Assembly: GCF_014649915.1 (NCBI RefSeq)
Contig: NZ_BMTY01000005.1
Span: forward strand, 124,001 to 188,000
Length of the DNA stretch: 64,000 nucleotides
Direction: 5' to 3'
Source of the DNA: Streptomyces toxytricini
GTDB lineage: Bacteria; Actinomycetota; Actinomycetes; Streptomycetales; Streptomycetaceae
Shown: positions 47,520 to 56,613 of the stretch, piece by piece
How positions within the stretch are numbered: the first letter of the stretch is position 1
Layout of the letters: the number at the start of each line of letters is the position of its first letter
Notes under the pieces: generated by a model
Databases searched by the model: none
Told to the model about the DNA's origin: nothing
Seen by the model: the letters and a program-made list of their open reading frames with translations, nothing else
Made by a program: the position numbers and the translations under genes

Positions 47520-47545
47520 CGGCGGCCAGGCGGTCCCCGTACGGG

Positions 47546-47586
47546 CGCCGGGGCGCCGCGCCGGGTGTCGGCGCGGCGCCCCGGCG
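47546..47586 (+). terminator. Perfect 17-bp hairpin closing the NRPS operon
   Basis: Arms 47546-47562 and 47570-47586 are exact reverse complements with a 7-nt loop (GGGTGTC), 27 bp after the FBP stop. It marks the likely 3' end of the biosynthetic transcript. Confidence 0.85.
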
Positions 47587-47614
47587 GGTCCGGGGGCCGG
47601 GCGCGGTGGACGGG

Positions 47615-47630
47615 TAGGGTGCGGCGCGTG
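47615..47630 (+). promoter_or_regulatory. -10 element TAGGGT placed for leaderless expression
   Basis: TAGGGT (47615-47620) lies 7 bp before the GTG at 47628, the usual -10 to start-point distance, and no SD precedes that GTG. The deacetylase mRNA is therefore probably leaderless, a common actinobacterial arrangement. Confidence 0.5.
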
Positions 47631-48536
47631 TCCGAGCCACTGCCCGACCTCGCCGGCTACGGCGCCGAGCCGCCGCACGCCGCCTGGCCCGGCGGCGCCC
47701 GGGTCGCCGTCAGCCTCGTCCTGAACTACGAGGAGGGCGGCGAGAGCAGCGTCCTGGAGGGCGACGCCGCCTCGGAGGCCTACCTGCACGAGGTGGTGGG
47801 CGCGCCGCCCGTGGTCGGCGGGCGCGACCTGAACGCCGAGTCGATGTTCGCGTACGGGGCGCGCGCCGGGTTCTGGCGCGTGCACCGCACCCTGTCGGCA
47901 CACCGGGTGCCGGTGACCGTGCACGCGGTCGGGCAGGCGCTGGAGCGCAACCCAGACGCCGGGCGGGCGATGGGCGCCGCCGGCTGGGAGGTGGCGGGCC
48001 ACGGCCGGCGGTGGATCGACTACCGGGACGTGCCGGAGGACACCGAGCGTGCCGACATCGCGGACACCGTCCGCACGGTCGAGCGGCTCACCGGCCGCCG
48101 GCCCGTCGGCTGGTACACGGGCCGGACCAGCGCGGCCACGCGGCGCCTCGTCGCCGAGGAGGGCGGCTTCCTCTACGACTCCGACGACTACGCGGACGAC
48201 CTGCCGTACTACGTCGAGGCGGCGGGCCGGCCGCACCTGGTCCTGCCGTACAGCCTGGACGCGAACGACTTCAAGTTCCTGATCGTGCACGGCTTCACCA
48301 CCGCCGACGACATGCTCGCCTACCTCGTGGATACGTACGACGCGCTGCACGCCGAGGGGGCCGACCGGCCGCGCATGATGAGCGTCGGCATGCACGGCCG
48401 GATCATCGGCCGGCCCGGGCGGATCCGGGCGCTCGACGGGTTCCTGCGGCACGTCGCGCAGCTCGGCGGGGCGTGGATCGCCACGCGCGAGCAGATCGCC
48501 CGCCACTGGCTCGCCGCACACCCGCCGGCGCAGTGA
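47628..48536 (+). CDS. Polysaccharide deacetylase family protein (PuuE/allantoinase-like)
   Basis: 302 aa, cytosolic. The opening WPGGARVAVSLVLNYEEGGE and the LNAESMFAYGARAGFWRV block are typical of the PuuE/puuE-allantoinase branch of NodB-like deacetylases, which hydrolyse cyclic or linear amides rather than chitin. Further family blocks are WYTGRTSAATRRLVAEEGGF, DSDDYADDLPYY and MMSVGMHGRIIGRPGR. GTG 47628 is chosen from the TAGGGT box and loss of similarity upstream. It follows the NRPS terminator and is probably independent of the cluster. Confidence 0.87.
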   Translation: MSEPLPDLAGYGAEPPHAAWPGGARVAVSLVLNYEEGGESSVLEGDAASEAYLHEVVGAPPVVGGRDLNAESMFAYGARAGFWRVHRTLSAHRVPVTVHAVGQALERNPDAGRAMGAAGWEVAGHGRRWIDYRDVPEDTERADIADTVRTVERLTGRRPVGWYTGRTSAATRRLVAEEGGFLYDSDDYADDLPYYVEAAGRPHLVLPYSLDANDFKFLIVHGFTTADDMLAYLVDTYDALHAEGADRPRMMSVGMHGRIIGRPGRIRALDGFLRHVAQLGGAWIATREQIARHWLAAHPPAQ

Positions 48537-48543
48537 CACCGGA

Positions 48544-48570
48544 GGGCGGCGCCCCGGTGGGACGCCGCCC
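48544..48570. terminator. Hairpin between convergent deacetylase and inhibitor genes
   Basis: GGGCGGCG (48544-48551) pairs with CGCCGCCC (48563-48570) around an 11-nt loop. It lies between two convergent stops and could serve both. Confidence 0.5.
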
Positions 48571-48597
48571 CGCTGCCCGGGCGGGTCCGCCGCCGGG

Positions 48598-48972
48598 TCA
48601 GCGGCAGTTCACCCAGGTGTTCGACTTGATGTAGTGGGTGGCGTTGTCGGACTTCTTGAAGCCGCGCGGGACGATGCCGCTGGATCCGCCCTGGTTCTTC
48701 TCCGAGTACCACTTGAAGTCGCAGGACGCGCCGCGGTTGTACCAGGACTTGAAGCTCTGGAAGACCGGGTACTGGGTGAGGTCGTCGTTCGTGCGCGCGA
48801 CCTGCTGCCTGCGGCCGGTGTAGTTGGAGCCCGACCACACGCAGAAGTACCCCGACGGGCAGTCCGATGCCGCCTGCGGCTCGGCGCTGGCGGCTCCCGC
48901 CCCGCCGACGAGCAGACCACCGGTGAGCGCGAGGCCTCCGGCGACGGCGGCGAACTTCTTGGTGAAGCGCAT
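48598..48972 (-). CDS. Secreted peptidase-inhibitor family I36-like protein
   Basis: 124 aa. The Sec signal MRFTKKFAAVAGGLALTGG ends at ASA-EP around residue 32. The mature domain (CPSGYFCVWSGSNYTGRR, then SFKSWYNRGASCDFKWYSE and NTWVNC) has the four-cysteine, aromatic-rich beta/gamma-crystallin-like pattern of the I36 (SMI-type) Streptomyces metalloproteinase inhibitors. ATG 48972 has GGAGGGGG upstream. It is extracellular and common in Streptomyces; its link to neighbours is unclear. Confidence 0.85.
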   Translation of the reverse strand: MRFTKKFAAVAGGLALTGGLLVGGAGAASAEPQAASDCPSGYFCVWSGSNYTGRRQQVARTNDDLTQYPVFQSFKSWYNRGASCDFKWYSEKNQGGSSGIVPRGFKKSDNATHYIKSNTWVNCR

Positions 48973-49081
48973 GCTGTTTCCCCCTCCGAGGTGCGGGTGG
49001 GCCGACCGCTCCGGCCGGCTCGCCATCGAGACTGCGGGGCGGGACCCGGGGCGCGCCACAGCCCGCGGGGAAATGAGGCGG

Positions 49082-49521
49082 TCACGGGACGGCCCGCGCG
49101 CTGACCTGCTGGGATGCGGGCCGGACCTGACGGCGCGGCGGGAGGCGGCGGGCGGCCACGGCGGCGTGGAAGAGGTTCCAGCCGTCCGCTTCCGTCACCT
49201 TCGGGGCGGCGGGGTCCCAGCCCGCGACGAGGGCCGCGTCGAGGAGGCGAGGACCGTGCCCGGCTCGTTGAGGTTCAGCCACTCCTCCCGGGACGTGAAC
49301 ACGAAGCCGGACAGCGCCAGTCCGTCGGATTTCCAGCGGCCCGGGCTGTCCCGGAAGACGATCCTGAGCACGGCGCGCCGGGCGCGGCCGTGGGTCAGCG
49401 TCAGGGACTCGCGGCATTCGGAGCCGCCGTCCTCGCGGCGGGTGTGGGCGTGGCGTACCGACCAGATGTACGTCCGGTCGTCCGCCGCCAGTCGGCGGCC
49501 TTTGCCGGCCCTGCGCGCCAT
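49082..49521 (-). pseudogene. Hypothetical Streptomyces protein split by a frameshift
   Basis: From ATG 49521 the frame reads MARRAGKGRRLAADDRTYIW to ...EEWLNLNEPGTVL and then degenerates to a Ser/Arg/Pro tail ending at 49195. In the next frame the sequence continues plausibly as RLLDAALVAGWDPAAPKVTE through ADGWNLFHAAVAARR to a stop at 49082. One missing base near 49245-49252 would rejoin them as TVL-RLLDAALVAGWDP. The whole ~146-residue protein looks like a small cytosolic protein of unknown function. This is the second -1 event in the window, so a sequencing error must be considered. Confidence 0.65.
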
Positions 49522-49662
49522 CGTGTCCCCCGTTGCCTGCTGCGGTTGTTCTGCCGGGAACGGTATCCGGTCCGGATGATCATGCTGCGGTGTGCGATCC
49601 GCGTGGCGTTGGGTGCGGGATTCACGAGCGTTCCGGCTAGGCTGGGGGCGGAGGTGACCGCT

Positions 49663-51906
49663 GTGTCCACTGAGAACGAGCTGTTCAGCGCGGTCGACGC
49701 GCTGCTGGAGCAGGTCGCGCAGGATCCCCTGCCGCATCCCGCGGAGCGCCGGCGCCTGCGCGAGGCCGCGGGGCTGAGCCAGGACCAGATCGCGGCCGCC
49801 CTGAAGACCCGGCGCGAGACGGTCAGCGGGTGGGAGGCCGGGCGTACGGATCCCCGCCCTCCGAAGCGCGCGGCGTACGCCCGGCTCCTGGAGGGCCTCG
49901 CCGAGCGCTTCCCTCCGCCCGAGGAGGAGGCGGCCGCCGCCGATGCCGGAGCAGGGGAAGAGGCCGGGCCTGCCGGCCGGGCTGGGGGCGAACCGACCGC
50001 CCCGACGGCCGACGGAGCCGGGGCCGCGGGGCCTGAGGGTGCCTCAGTCCCGGCTGCCGGCCCTGCCGCCGCCTCCGTCCCCTCGCCTGCGGCTGCCCCC
50101 TCCCCCGCCGCTTCCGCCCCCGCCCCCGCTCCTGCCGCCGCTGACGTCCGGTCCGGGTCCCGGCCCGCCGTCCGCGCTGCGGGCGGGCCCGGGCGCCAGT
50201 CCGCCACCGTGGCCGGGGAGGCGCGGTTCTCCAACGGCCCGCTCGTCGTCCTCGACGCCGACGCCGACCGGCAGGTCGTCGCGTACGGCGTCGGCGGCAT
50301 CGTCCTGGACGTGCCCGCCGCCTCCCTGCCGGCCCTCGTCGAGTGGGCGCTCGGCGAGGCGATGCTCGGCGCGCCGCGCCTCCACCGCAGCGGCCGTGAC
50401 TCCGACCCGGTGCTGGTGCTGACCGACGCCGCCGCCGAGCGCTACGGGCTGCCCGCGCGCCTCTCGCCGCAGGAGCGGCTCTCCGGGCGGCTGCCGGACG
50501 ACCACAAGGCGGTCAAGCAGCTCGCCAAGGCGGACTGGCAGCTCACCCGGCGCGGCCTCGGCCCCTGGGCCCGGATCTACCGGCCCGCGCAGGGCGGCCG
50601 GCGCTCCTGCGTGCAGCTGTGCGTCCTCGGCTGGGACGCCCTCGACGCCCGCTCCTGGGGCGGGGCCGCCGACCTGCCGCCGGCCGAACTGGCCCGGCTG
50701 CTGGGCACGTACGCGACCCGGGTCATCACTCCGCGGGGCTCGACCGCGGTCAACGGCCTGGAGCTGATGACCGCCCTGCACCCGCCGACCCGGGCCGGCG
50801 AGCCGGACGCGTCCGGGCGCCGCCACAGCGAGCACAACCCCGGTTCGCTGGGCACGCAGCCCGTCGACTGCGCGCCGCCCGAGGCGCCCGACGGGCACCC
50901 CCTGCTCGCGCACCTCCCCCGCTTCCACCAGCGCGGCCCCGCCGAGATGCTGGTCGAGGAGGCGTACGACTGGGCGCGGCCCCTCACCGACGAGGAGTGC
51001 CTGAAGCCGTACGTCGTGGGCATCGACGTGAACATGGCGTTTGCCGCGGGTGCTAACGGCGCCGTCGTCGGGCTCGGCGCGCCGACCAGGGTCTCCCGCC
51101 CGGCCTTCGACGCGAAGGTGCCCGGCTGCTGGCTCGTCGACCTCTCGCACGTCGAGCTCGACCCGCGCCTGCCGTCGCCGTTCACCCCGACCGGGGTCCG
51201 GCCGGAGGGGCCCGCCTGGTACGCGACGCCGACGGTGGCGTACGCGGTGGAGCTCGGCTGGTCCGTACAGCCGCTGGAGGGCTACCTGCGTGCCGAGACC
51301 GGCCGCTACCTGGACGCCTGGTACGGGCGGCTGCGGGACGCGTACGTCGCCACGATGGCCGACCTCGGCGTCACCACCGGCATGGAGCCGCAGGCGTTCC
51401 TCGACGCGATGGCCCGGCACCGCGAGGTCGACCCGGAGCTGGCGCTGGTCCTGACCGCGATCAAGGCGACCGTCAAGGGCGGCATCGGCAAGCTCCGCGA
51501 ACGCCCCAGGGGCGGCGGCTGGCGGCCCGGGCAGCCCTGGCCCGCCCTGCAGCGGCCGACGTGGCGCCCCGACATCCGGGCGGCCGTCATCTCCCGCGCC
51601 CGCGTCAACATGCACCGCAAGATGCGCAACCTCGCCGCCGCGACGGGCCGCTTCCCGGTCGCCGTCCTGTCGGACTGCGCTGTGTACGCTTCCGACGGGC
51701 CGAGCCCGCTCGACTTCCTCCCCTACGAGGACGGCAAGCCCCTCAAGGGCGGCTTCCAGCTCGGGGTCTCCCCCGGCATGGTCAAGCACGAGGGCACCCA
51801 GACGGTGCTGTGGGCCGAGGGCGTGCGCGAGGAGCACGGGGACGACCTGAACCTGGCCCGGTACATCAAGGACGGCCGGATCACCGCCCACGACGACGGA
51901 GAGTAG
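49663..51906 (+). CDS. tap: Telomere-associated protein Tap
   Basis: 747 aa, matching the usual ~740. It has an N-terminal XRE-type HTH (LREAAGLSQDQIAAALKTRR, about residues 27-60), then a long Ala/Pro/Gly linker (~85-180), then a large DNA-polymerase-like region with YVVGIDVNMAFAAGANGA and AVISRARVNMHRKMRNLAAA. Tap binds the single-stranded 3' telomere overhang of linear Streptomyces replicons and recruits the terminal protein Tpg for end patching. GTG 49663 was chosen because GGAGG (49650-49654) lies 8 nt upstream; GTG 49654 overlaps that SD. tpg follows after 10 bp, the classical tap-tpg operon. Confidence 0.93.
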   Translation: MSTENELFSAVDALLEQVAQDPLPHPAERRRLREAAGLSQDQIAAALKTRRETVSGWEAGRTDPRPPKRAAYARLLEGLAERFPPPEEEAAAADAGAGEEAGPAGRAGGEPTAPTADGAGAAGPEGASVPAAGPAAASVPSPAAAPSPAASAPAPAPAAADVRSGSRPAVRAAGGPGRQSATVAGEARFSNGPLVVLDADADRQVVAYGVGGIVLDVPAASLPALVEWALGEAMLGAPRLHRSGRDSDPVLVLTDAAAERYGLPARLSPQERLSGRLPDDHKAVKQLAKADWQLTRRGLGPWARIYRPAQGGRRSCVQLCVLGWDALDARSWGGAADLPPAELARLLGTYATRVITPRGSTAVNGLELMTALHPPTRAGEPDASGRRHSEHNPGSLGTQPVDCAPPEAPDGHPLLAHLPRFHQRGPAEMLVEEAYDWARPLTDEECLKPYVVGIDVNMAFAAGANGAVVGLGAPTRVSRPAFDAKVPGCWLVDLSHVELDPRLPSPFTPTGVRPEGPAWYATPTVAYAVELGWSVQPLEGYLRAETGRYLDAWYGRLRDAYVATMADLGVTTGMEPQAFLDAMARHREVDPELALVLTAIKATVKGGIGKLRERPRGGGWRPGQPWPALQRPTWRPDIRAAVISRARVNMHRKMRNLAAATGRFPVAVLSDCAVYASDGPSPLDFLPYEDGKPLKGGFQLGVSPGMVKHEGTQTVLWAEGVREEHGDDLNLARYIKDGRITAHDDGE

Positions 51907-51916
51907 GTGGCGCCCG

Positions 51917-52474
51917 ATGGACACGGTCGGGGAAGGCCTGGAAGGGGCCCTGCAGGCGGCGTTCACCCGTCCCGTCCCGAAGAGCGCGGGCGCGCAGATG
52001 CGCTACCTGGTGAGGCAGTACAAGGGCCGTACGGGAGAGGTCGCGCGGCTCCTCGGCGTCAGCCGGCGCACCGTCGAACGGTACGTGCGCGACCAGTTGA
52101 AGCGGCCCCGGCCCGAACTCGCCGCCCGCCTGGAGCGTGAGGTGCGCAGGCGGTGGCAGCCGCAGGTCCGGGCGCGGGCCCGGAAGGCCGCCGCCACCAC
52201 CGGCGGAATCATGATCGACACGCGGGCGCGGTTCGGCTACACCGCCGCGCCCGGCACCACCGACGACGCCCGGCTGCGCCACCTCACGGTGGCCCTGCCG
52301 CCGGAGTTCGCGGGCCGCCTCTTCGACGCCCAGGAGGCCGGTGCCACCGAGCAGCAGCTCCGGCAGATCGCCGCGGAGGGGCTGCAGGAGATCTACTTCA
52401 AGGACCAGGGGCGGCGCGCGCAGGGCCTGCTGGTGGAGTACACCGACCTGGAACACGTCGAGTTCGAGCTGTAG
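51917..52474 (+). CDS. tpg: Telomeric terminal protein Tpg
   Basis: 185 aa, the standard Tpg length. It has an N-terminal HTH region (EVARLLGVSRRTVERYVRDQ, about residues 43-62), then a basic segment (RRRWQPQVRARARKAAATTG) and a C-terminal half including LRQIAAEGLQEIYFKDQGRR. Tpg becomes covalently attached to the 5' ends of linear Streptomyces replicons and primes completion of the lagging strand with Tap. It lies 10 bp after tap in one operon. Its presence implies that the host replicon is linear. Confidence 0.95.
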   Translation: MDTVGEGLEGALQAAFTRPVPKSAGAQMRYLVRQYKGRTGEVARLLGVSRRTVERYVRDQLKRPRPELAARLEREVRRRWQPQVRARARKAAATTGGIMIDTRARFGYTAAPGTTDDARLRHLTVALPPEFAGRLFDAQEAGATEQQLRQIAAEGLQEIYFKDQGRRAQGLLVEYTDLEHVEFEL

Positions 52475-52893
52475 AGCCCGCTGCGAGGTCGCTGGCGGCC
52501 CGGAGCTTGTGAGGGCGCTCCAGGCGGCTCCTGCCTGCCCTGGCGGCTTGCCGGACGCTTCGGGGGCGCGGCACTGCCCGGTGAGGCTCCTCGGGGCCTC
52601 TGGAGGCCTCTGAAGGACCGTGACGGGCCCTGGGAGGCTCCGCGCGCGCCCTCGGCGTACCTGCGGTCCCCACGAGCGCCCTGAGGGCCTTCCGAGCGGC
52701 ACTGGCCTCAAGGGCCGGTCGGGGCCGCGGCTCGGCCGGGGGACGGAATCACGGGTGCCCTCGCGGCGGTGTCGCCCGGGACGGGGCCGGGCGGAGGCCA
52801 TGCTCGGAGCCCCGGCCCTCCGGTGGGCCGTGCAGCGCTCCCCCGGCCGCGGTCGGTCCCTCGCCTCCCCTTGCGTCCCTGTCGGTCGGCGGC

Positions 52894-53552
52894 AGGGACT
52901 GAAGCCTCCGGCGGTTCTCCGGAGGGCCCCCTCCCCCTGTACTCCCTCCCCTCACCGGGGGGACTGAACGCCGGTGAGCACCCTTCGGTCCCTGTCCCTT
53001 CAGTCACTGCGCAAACCTGCAGGTCAGCGGCCTCCCTCTCGTTTCCCAGGGACCGAAGGGACTGAAATCGCTAGTTATGAGCTACCCAGAGACATGCAGT
53101 CATACTTACGCCCGCGCATACACGCACGCACATAAAGAGTGGAAGTAGTGATTCCGAGTCCCTTCAGTCCCTGTTCCGTCCCTTCCAGCGCTCTGACCTG
53201 CACTTTTACAAAGGGACCACACGAAGAGGGACTGAACGAGGGTCCAGCCCCTTCAGTACCTGGACCCCACTGACGGCCACCCCGGAGACGGATCGGGCGC
53301 CTACGGCGGGGAGGGACCGAACGCCCGGGGCCGGGTTCGGTCCAGCAGTCGGTCCGGCGGACGGTCGGCGTTCGGTCCCTGCCGACGGAGACCCCCTCCG
53401 AGGGAGGAACTGTCGAGCACGGCTCGGGGAGGAGTCGAGGAGCGATCCATGCGGCGGTCGCGACACGCCCGGACGCACACCTGGCCGGAGAAGGCGCCAT
53501 TCGGGACGAACCAGGTGAGAAAGTCAGGGTCTGAGGGACTGAAGGGACTGAA
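52894..53552. repeat. 9-bp iterons GGGACTGAA / GGGACCGAA in both orientations
   Basis: Copies (10-mer form AGGGACYGAA or its complement TTCRGTCCCT) are at 52894, 52960, 52984, 53048, 53057, 53163, 53227, 53312, 53371, 53534 and 53543. Near-matches are at 52999, 53252 and 53336. Some are exact 9-bp head-to-tail tandems (53049-53066 and 53535-53552). Others are inverted relative to each other. They flank the AT-richer island on both sides. The same unit recurs as a triple at 57115-57141. Binding sites for a replication initiator are the natural reading. Confidence 0.8.
53067..53155. other. AT-richer island, possible DNA-unwinding element
   Basis: About 90 bp at roughly 50% GC, containing TAGTTATGAG, CATACTTACG and CATAAAGAGT, in a region that is otherwise above 70% GC. 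Iterons abut it on the left (53049-53066) and right (53163-53172). Its composition and placement fit a melting region. Confidence 0.5.
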
Positions 53553-53721
53553 TTCCGGATAGTGCGGCCGTTACACCCCAGGTCGGCGCGGACTCTGGGG
53601 TAACCTCCGGCATAGTGAATCTTGAGTCCCTCTGGTCCCTGAGGCGCAGGCCAGCGCACACCTCGGGGAGCAGCTCAGGGATGGGAACGACCGTCGCCGA
53701 CACCGCGTCAAGGAAGAGCCA

Positions 53722-54831
53722 GTGCCCGTCTATTCCGAGAGCCTGCCACACGCAGTGAGTGGCGGGTCGGCACTGGACGTGGCCACCTGGCTGGCACGAC
53801 GCGGCTACCCCGTCCACCCGCTCGCCCCGGGGGCGAAGACGCCCGCCGCCAACTGCCCCGACTGCCGCGGCGCCCACCACTCCCCCGCCGCCTGTCCCTG
53901 CCACTCCGAGGGCCGCTGGTGCCACGGCTTCCACGCCGCCACCACCGACCTCCGCACCCTGCGGCGCTGGTGGCGCGCCGAACCCGGGTTCGGCATCGGG
54001 GTCTCCTGCGGCCCGGCCCGGCTCGTCGTCATCGACGTGGACGCCCACCCCGCCCCCCTGCCCGACCGCCGGAAGCTGCTGCCCGGCATTCCCGTCGACG
54101 ACCGGGTCGACCTCACCGGCCTGCGGAACGGCTACGACACCCTGGCGCTGCTGGCCGCGTACCGCTCCCGGCCCCACCCCTGTGAGGACACTTCGACCCT
54201 GCGCGTGCGCACGCCCTCCGGCGGCATGCACATCTGGTACCGGGTCCCCCAGGACGGTCCGGCCTTCCGCAGCTCCAGCGGCTCGGGCTCACGGGCGGCC
54301 CTCGCCTGGCAGGTCGACGTACGTGCGGTGGGCGGGTACATCGTCGCGCCGACCACCCGCACGGCGGCCGGGGTGTACGAGGCGCTGCCCGGCGCCCGGG
54401 TGCCCGCGGCGCTGCCCCTGTGGCTGACCGCCGAACTCGTCCGCACCGGGCACGCCCCGGACGAGGCCCCGCCCGCCCCTGAAGGCCCCTCAGAGGCCCC
54501 TCGAGGCCCCCTGGCAGGCCGGCGGAGCCCCGCGCGGCCCGCGGCCCGCGGCAAGGCCGGGCGGCGCCTCCTCGGCCCGCTCCTCGACGACGTACGCGCC
54601 TGCGGAGCAGCCCCCGCCGGGACGGCCTTCAGCGAGAAGCTCAACCGGGCCGCGTTCACCGCCGGAGGGCTCGCCGCCGCGGGCCACCTCGACCACGGAG
54701 AGGGCCGCCTCCTGCTCCTCGAAGCCGCCGACCACGCCCGACCACACCAGCAGCGCCGGAACCGCCTCATCGTCGAAGCAGGGCTGCGCGCCGGAAGCGA
54801 CCGACCCATCCACCCCAAGGAATGCCCATGA
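53722..54831 (+). CDS. Bifunctional DNA primase/polymerase (Prim-Pol) replication protein
   Basis: 369 aa. The Prim-Pol core includes a Cys/His-rich stretch near residues 45-70, the catalytic acidic motif LVVIDVDAHP (about 100-109) and TPSGGMHIWYR (the sGxH motif, ~165), then GGYIVAP. The C-terminal ~110 residues are Pro/Ala-rich followed by a helical region. It would synthesise primers, and possibly extend DNA, at the plasmid origin. GTG 53722 has AAGGAAG upstream. It overlaps the helicase start (ATGA). Both are probably one initiation complex acting on the iterons. Confidence 0.9.
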   Translation: MPVYSESLPHAVSGGSALDVATWLARRGYPVHPLAPGAKTPAANCPDCRGAHHSPAACPCHSEGRWCHGFHAATTDLRTLRRWWRAEPGFGIGVSCGPARLVVIDVDAHPAPLPDRRKLLPGIPVDDRVDLTGLRNGYDTLALLAAYRSRPHPCEDTSTLRVRTPSGGMHIWYRVPQDGPAFRSSSGSGSRAALAWQVDVRAVGGYIVAPTTRTAAGVYEALPGARVPAALPLWLTAELVRTGHAPDEAPPAPEGPSEAPRGPLAGRRSPARPAARGKAGRRLLGPLLDDVRACGAAPAGTAFSEKLNRAAFTAGGLAAAGHLDHGEGRLLLLEAADHARPHQQRRNRLIVEAGLRAGSDRPIHPKECP

Positions 54832-56432
54832 GCAGCGCCGAAAGCACCGGGTTCAACGCCCAGGCCGCGGCGGAACAGCTCGCTGCGTTCACTCCGGACC
54901 CCGCACCGGCTGCACCGGCCGCCGCAGCCGCGGCCGGCCGCCGCCTGCCCGCCCAGCAGGGCGGCGCCCAGGCGCCCGGCCCCCTCAACGACTTCATCGC
55001 GGGCGGCCTGCTGCGCAACCTCACCGACCGCGGCAACGCCAAGCTCTTCGCCCACCTCCACCACCACCGGTTCCGGCACGTGGAGGGACTGGGCTGGTAC
55101 GTGTGGGACGAGTACCGGTGGAAGCGGACCGGCGGGGAGAAGGCCGCCATCTGGGCAGCCGGCGAAATGGCCGAGGACCTGCCCACCCACGACCCGCGGG
55201 GCGTCTTCACCGACCGGGAGCTGGCCCAGCACCGCAAGCGCGCCATGTCCACCTCCGGCGTGAAGGCCATGCTCACCCAGGCGAAGGCCTCCCCCGAACT
55301 CGCCCTCGACCCCGACACACTGGACGGCGACAAGTACGCGCTGTGCACCCCCGCCGGGGTCGTGGACCTGCGCACCGGCGACCTGCGCAAGCCCGACCCC
55401 ACCCGCGACCTGCACTCCCGCGCCACCTACCTGGCCCCCGAGGCCATGCCGACGCCCCGGTTCCACGACTTCCTCCACCAGACGTTCGGGGACGACGACA
55501 AGGGCAAGGAGATGATCAACTTCTTGCACCTCCTGCTCGGCTACTCCGTCACCGGCGACGTCGGCGGCCAGGTCCTGCCCTTCCTCTACGGCGTCGGCGC
55601 GAACGGCAAGTCCGCGCTCCTCGACGTCGTCATCAAGATCCTCGGCGACTACGCGGACGTCGCCCCGCCCGGCTTCCTGATGGAGCGCGGCAAGTTCAAC
55701 GAGCACTCCACCGAGTTGACGGAGTTGCACGGGCGCCGCCTGTTCGTCTGCAGCGAGCTCAAGCCGCACGACAAGTTCGACGAAGCCCGCGTCAAGCTCC
55801 TCACCGGCGGCGACCGGCTCAAGGCCCGCCGGATGCGGCAGGACTTCTTCAGCTTCGAGCCCACGCACAAGCTGTGGCTCCTCGGCAACCACCGCCCCGA
55901 GGTCGGCACCGGCGGGCACGCCTTCTGGCGGCGCATCCGGCTCATCCCCTTCGAGCGGGTCGTCCCCGACCACCGGAAGATCGACAACCTGGCGGACATC
56001 CTGGTGACCGAGGAGGGCCCCGGCATCCTGAACTGGATGATCCAGGGCGCGAAGGCCTACCTCGCGACGAAGCCCGCCCTGACCGGCCCCAGCGTCGTCC
56101 GCACCGCCACCCAGGCCTACGCGACGACCGAGGACCACATCGGGCGGTTCCTCGCGGAATGCTGCACCACCGGGGCGGACCTGGCAGAACCCCGTGATCT
56201 GAAAGTGGAGCAGGGAGCCCTCTACCGGGCGTACAGTGCATGGTGCCTCGACGGCGAGGGACTGCGCCCCGCCACGACCCGCGCGTTCGCCACACGCATC
56301 CGGGCCGAGGTCGGCGTCGCGTCACCGAGCGAGATGCTCCGCTCGAACGGCCAGAAGTTCTACCCCGGTCTGGCCCTCCTCACCGACGAGGAACAGCCAC
56401 CGCGTGAGGCGAACAGGGCAGGTTCCAGGTGA
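54828..56432 (+). CDS. P4-type primase C-terminal / SF3 helicase replication protein
   Basis: 534 aa. After a disordered N-terminus (~1-50) comes a D5_N-like region and an SF3 helicase: Walker A FLYGVGANGKSALL (about residues 248-261), Walker B-like RRLFVCSEL, motif C KLWLLGNHRPEV and GHAFWRRIRLIPF with the arginine finger region. The C-terminal wing carries TEDHIGRFLAECC. It unwinds DNA as a ring during initiation. ATG 54828 overlaps the Prim-Pol stop (ATGA) with AAGGA 6 nt upstream; ATG 54822 lies on the SD and is rejected. The split primase plus helicase equals one phage-type fused primase-helicase. Confidence 0.92.
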   Translation: MSSAESTGFNAQAAAEQLAAFTPDPAPAAPAAAAAAGRRLPAQQGGAQAPGPLNDFIAGGLLRNLTDRGNAKLFAHLHHHRFRHVEGLGWYVWDEYRWKRTGGEKAAIWAAGEMAEDLPTHDPRGVFTDRELAQHRKRAMSTSGVKAMLTQAKASPELALDPDTLDGDKYALCTPAGVVDLRTGDLRKPDPTRDLHSRATYLAPEAMPTPRFHDFLHQTFGDDDKGKEMINFLHLLLGYSVTGDVGGQVLPFLYGVGANGKSALLDVVIKILGDYADVAPPGFLMERGKFNEHSTELTELHGRRLFVCSELKPHDKFDEARVKLLTGGDRLKARRMRQDFFSFEPTHKLWLLGNHRPEVGTGGHAFWRRIRLIPFERVVPDHRKIDNLADILVTEEGPGILNWMIQGAKAYLATKPALTGPSVVRTATQAYATTEDHIGRFLAECCTTGADLAEPRDLKVEQGALYRAYSAWCLDGEGLRPATTRAFATRIRAEVGVASPSEMLRSNGQKFYPGLALLTDEEQPPREANRAGSR

Positions 56433-56613
56433 CCGGCCGGACGTGTGCAGCCTCCCCGGGGCGGGCACGCCTACGATGGACAAGGAAGATGAACAGACCC
56501 ACCGGGCGGCGGCGGCCCGCAGCGCACTGCCGCATATCGGTTTCGGCGCCGCCCCCGGCGTGGACGAACAAGGGGCCCGGAAGGGCCGACGTGAACGAGG
56601 AAGGACCCAGGCC

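Larger units (their letters stand above)
52475..53721. other. 1.25-kb non-coding region: candidate replication origin
   Basis: No convincing gene. It holds the 9-bp repeats described separately, GGCCTCTG direct repeats 10 bp apart (52595-52602, 52605-52612), and an AT-richer island at about 53067-53155 in otherwise ~72% GC DNA. It lies directly upstream of the Prim-Pol and helicase genes and downstream of tap-tpg. Repeats next to an easily melted segment and a replication gene form the usual layout of a central plasmid origin. Confidence 0.6.

Noticed and set aside
52475..53721. Short ORFs in the region between tpg and the Prim-Pol gene
   Set aside because: No SD, no family-like sequence, and the iterons run through them in both orientations.
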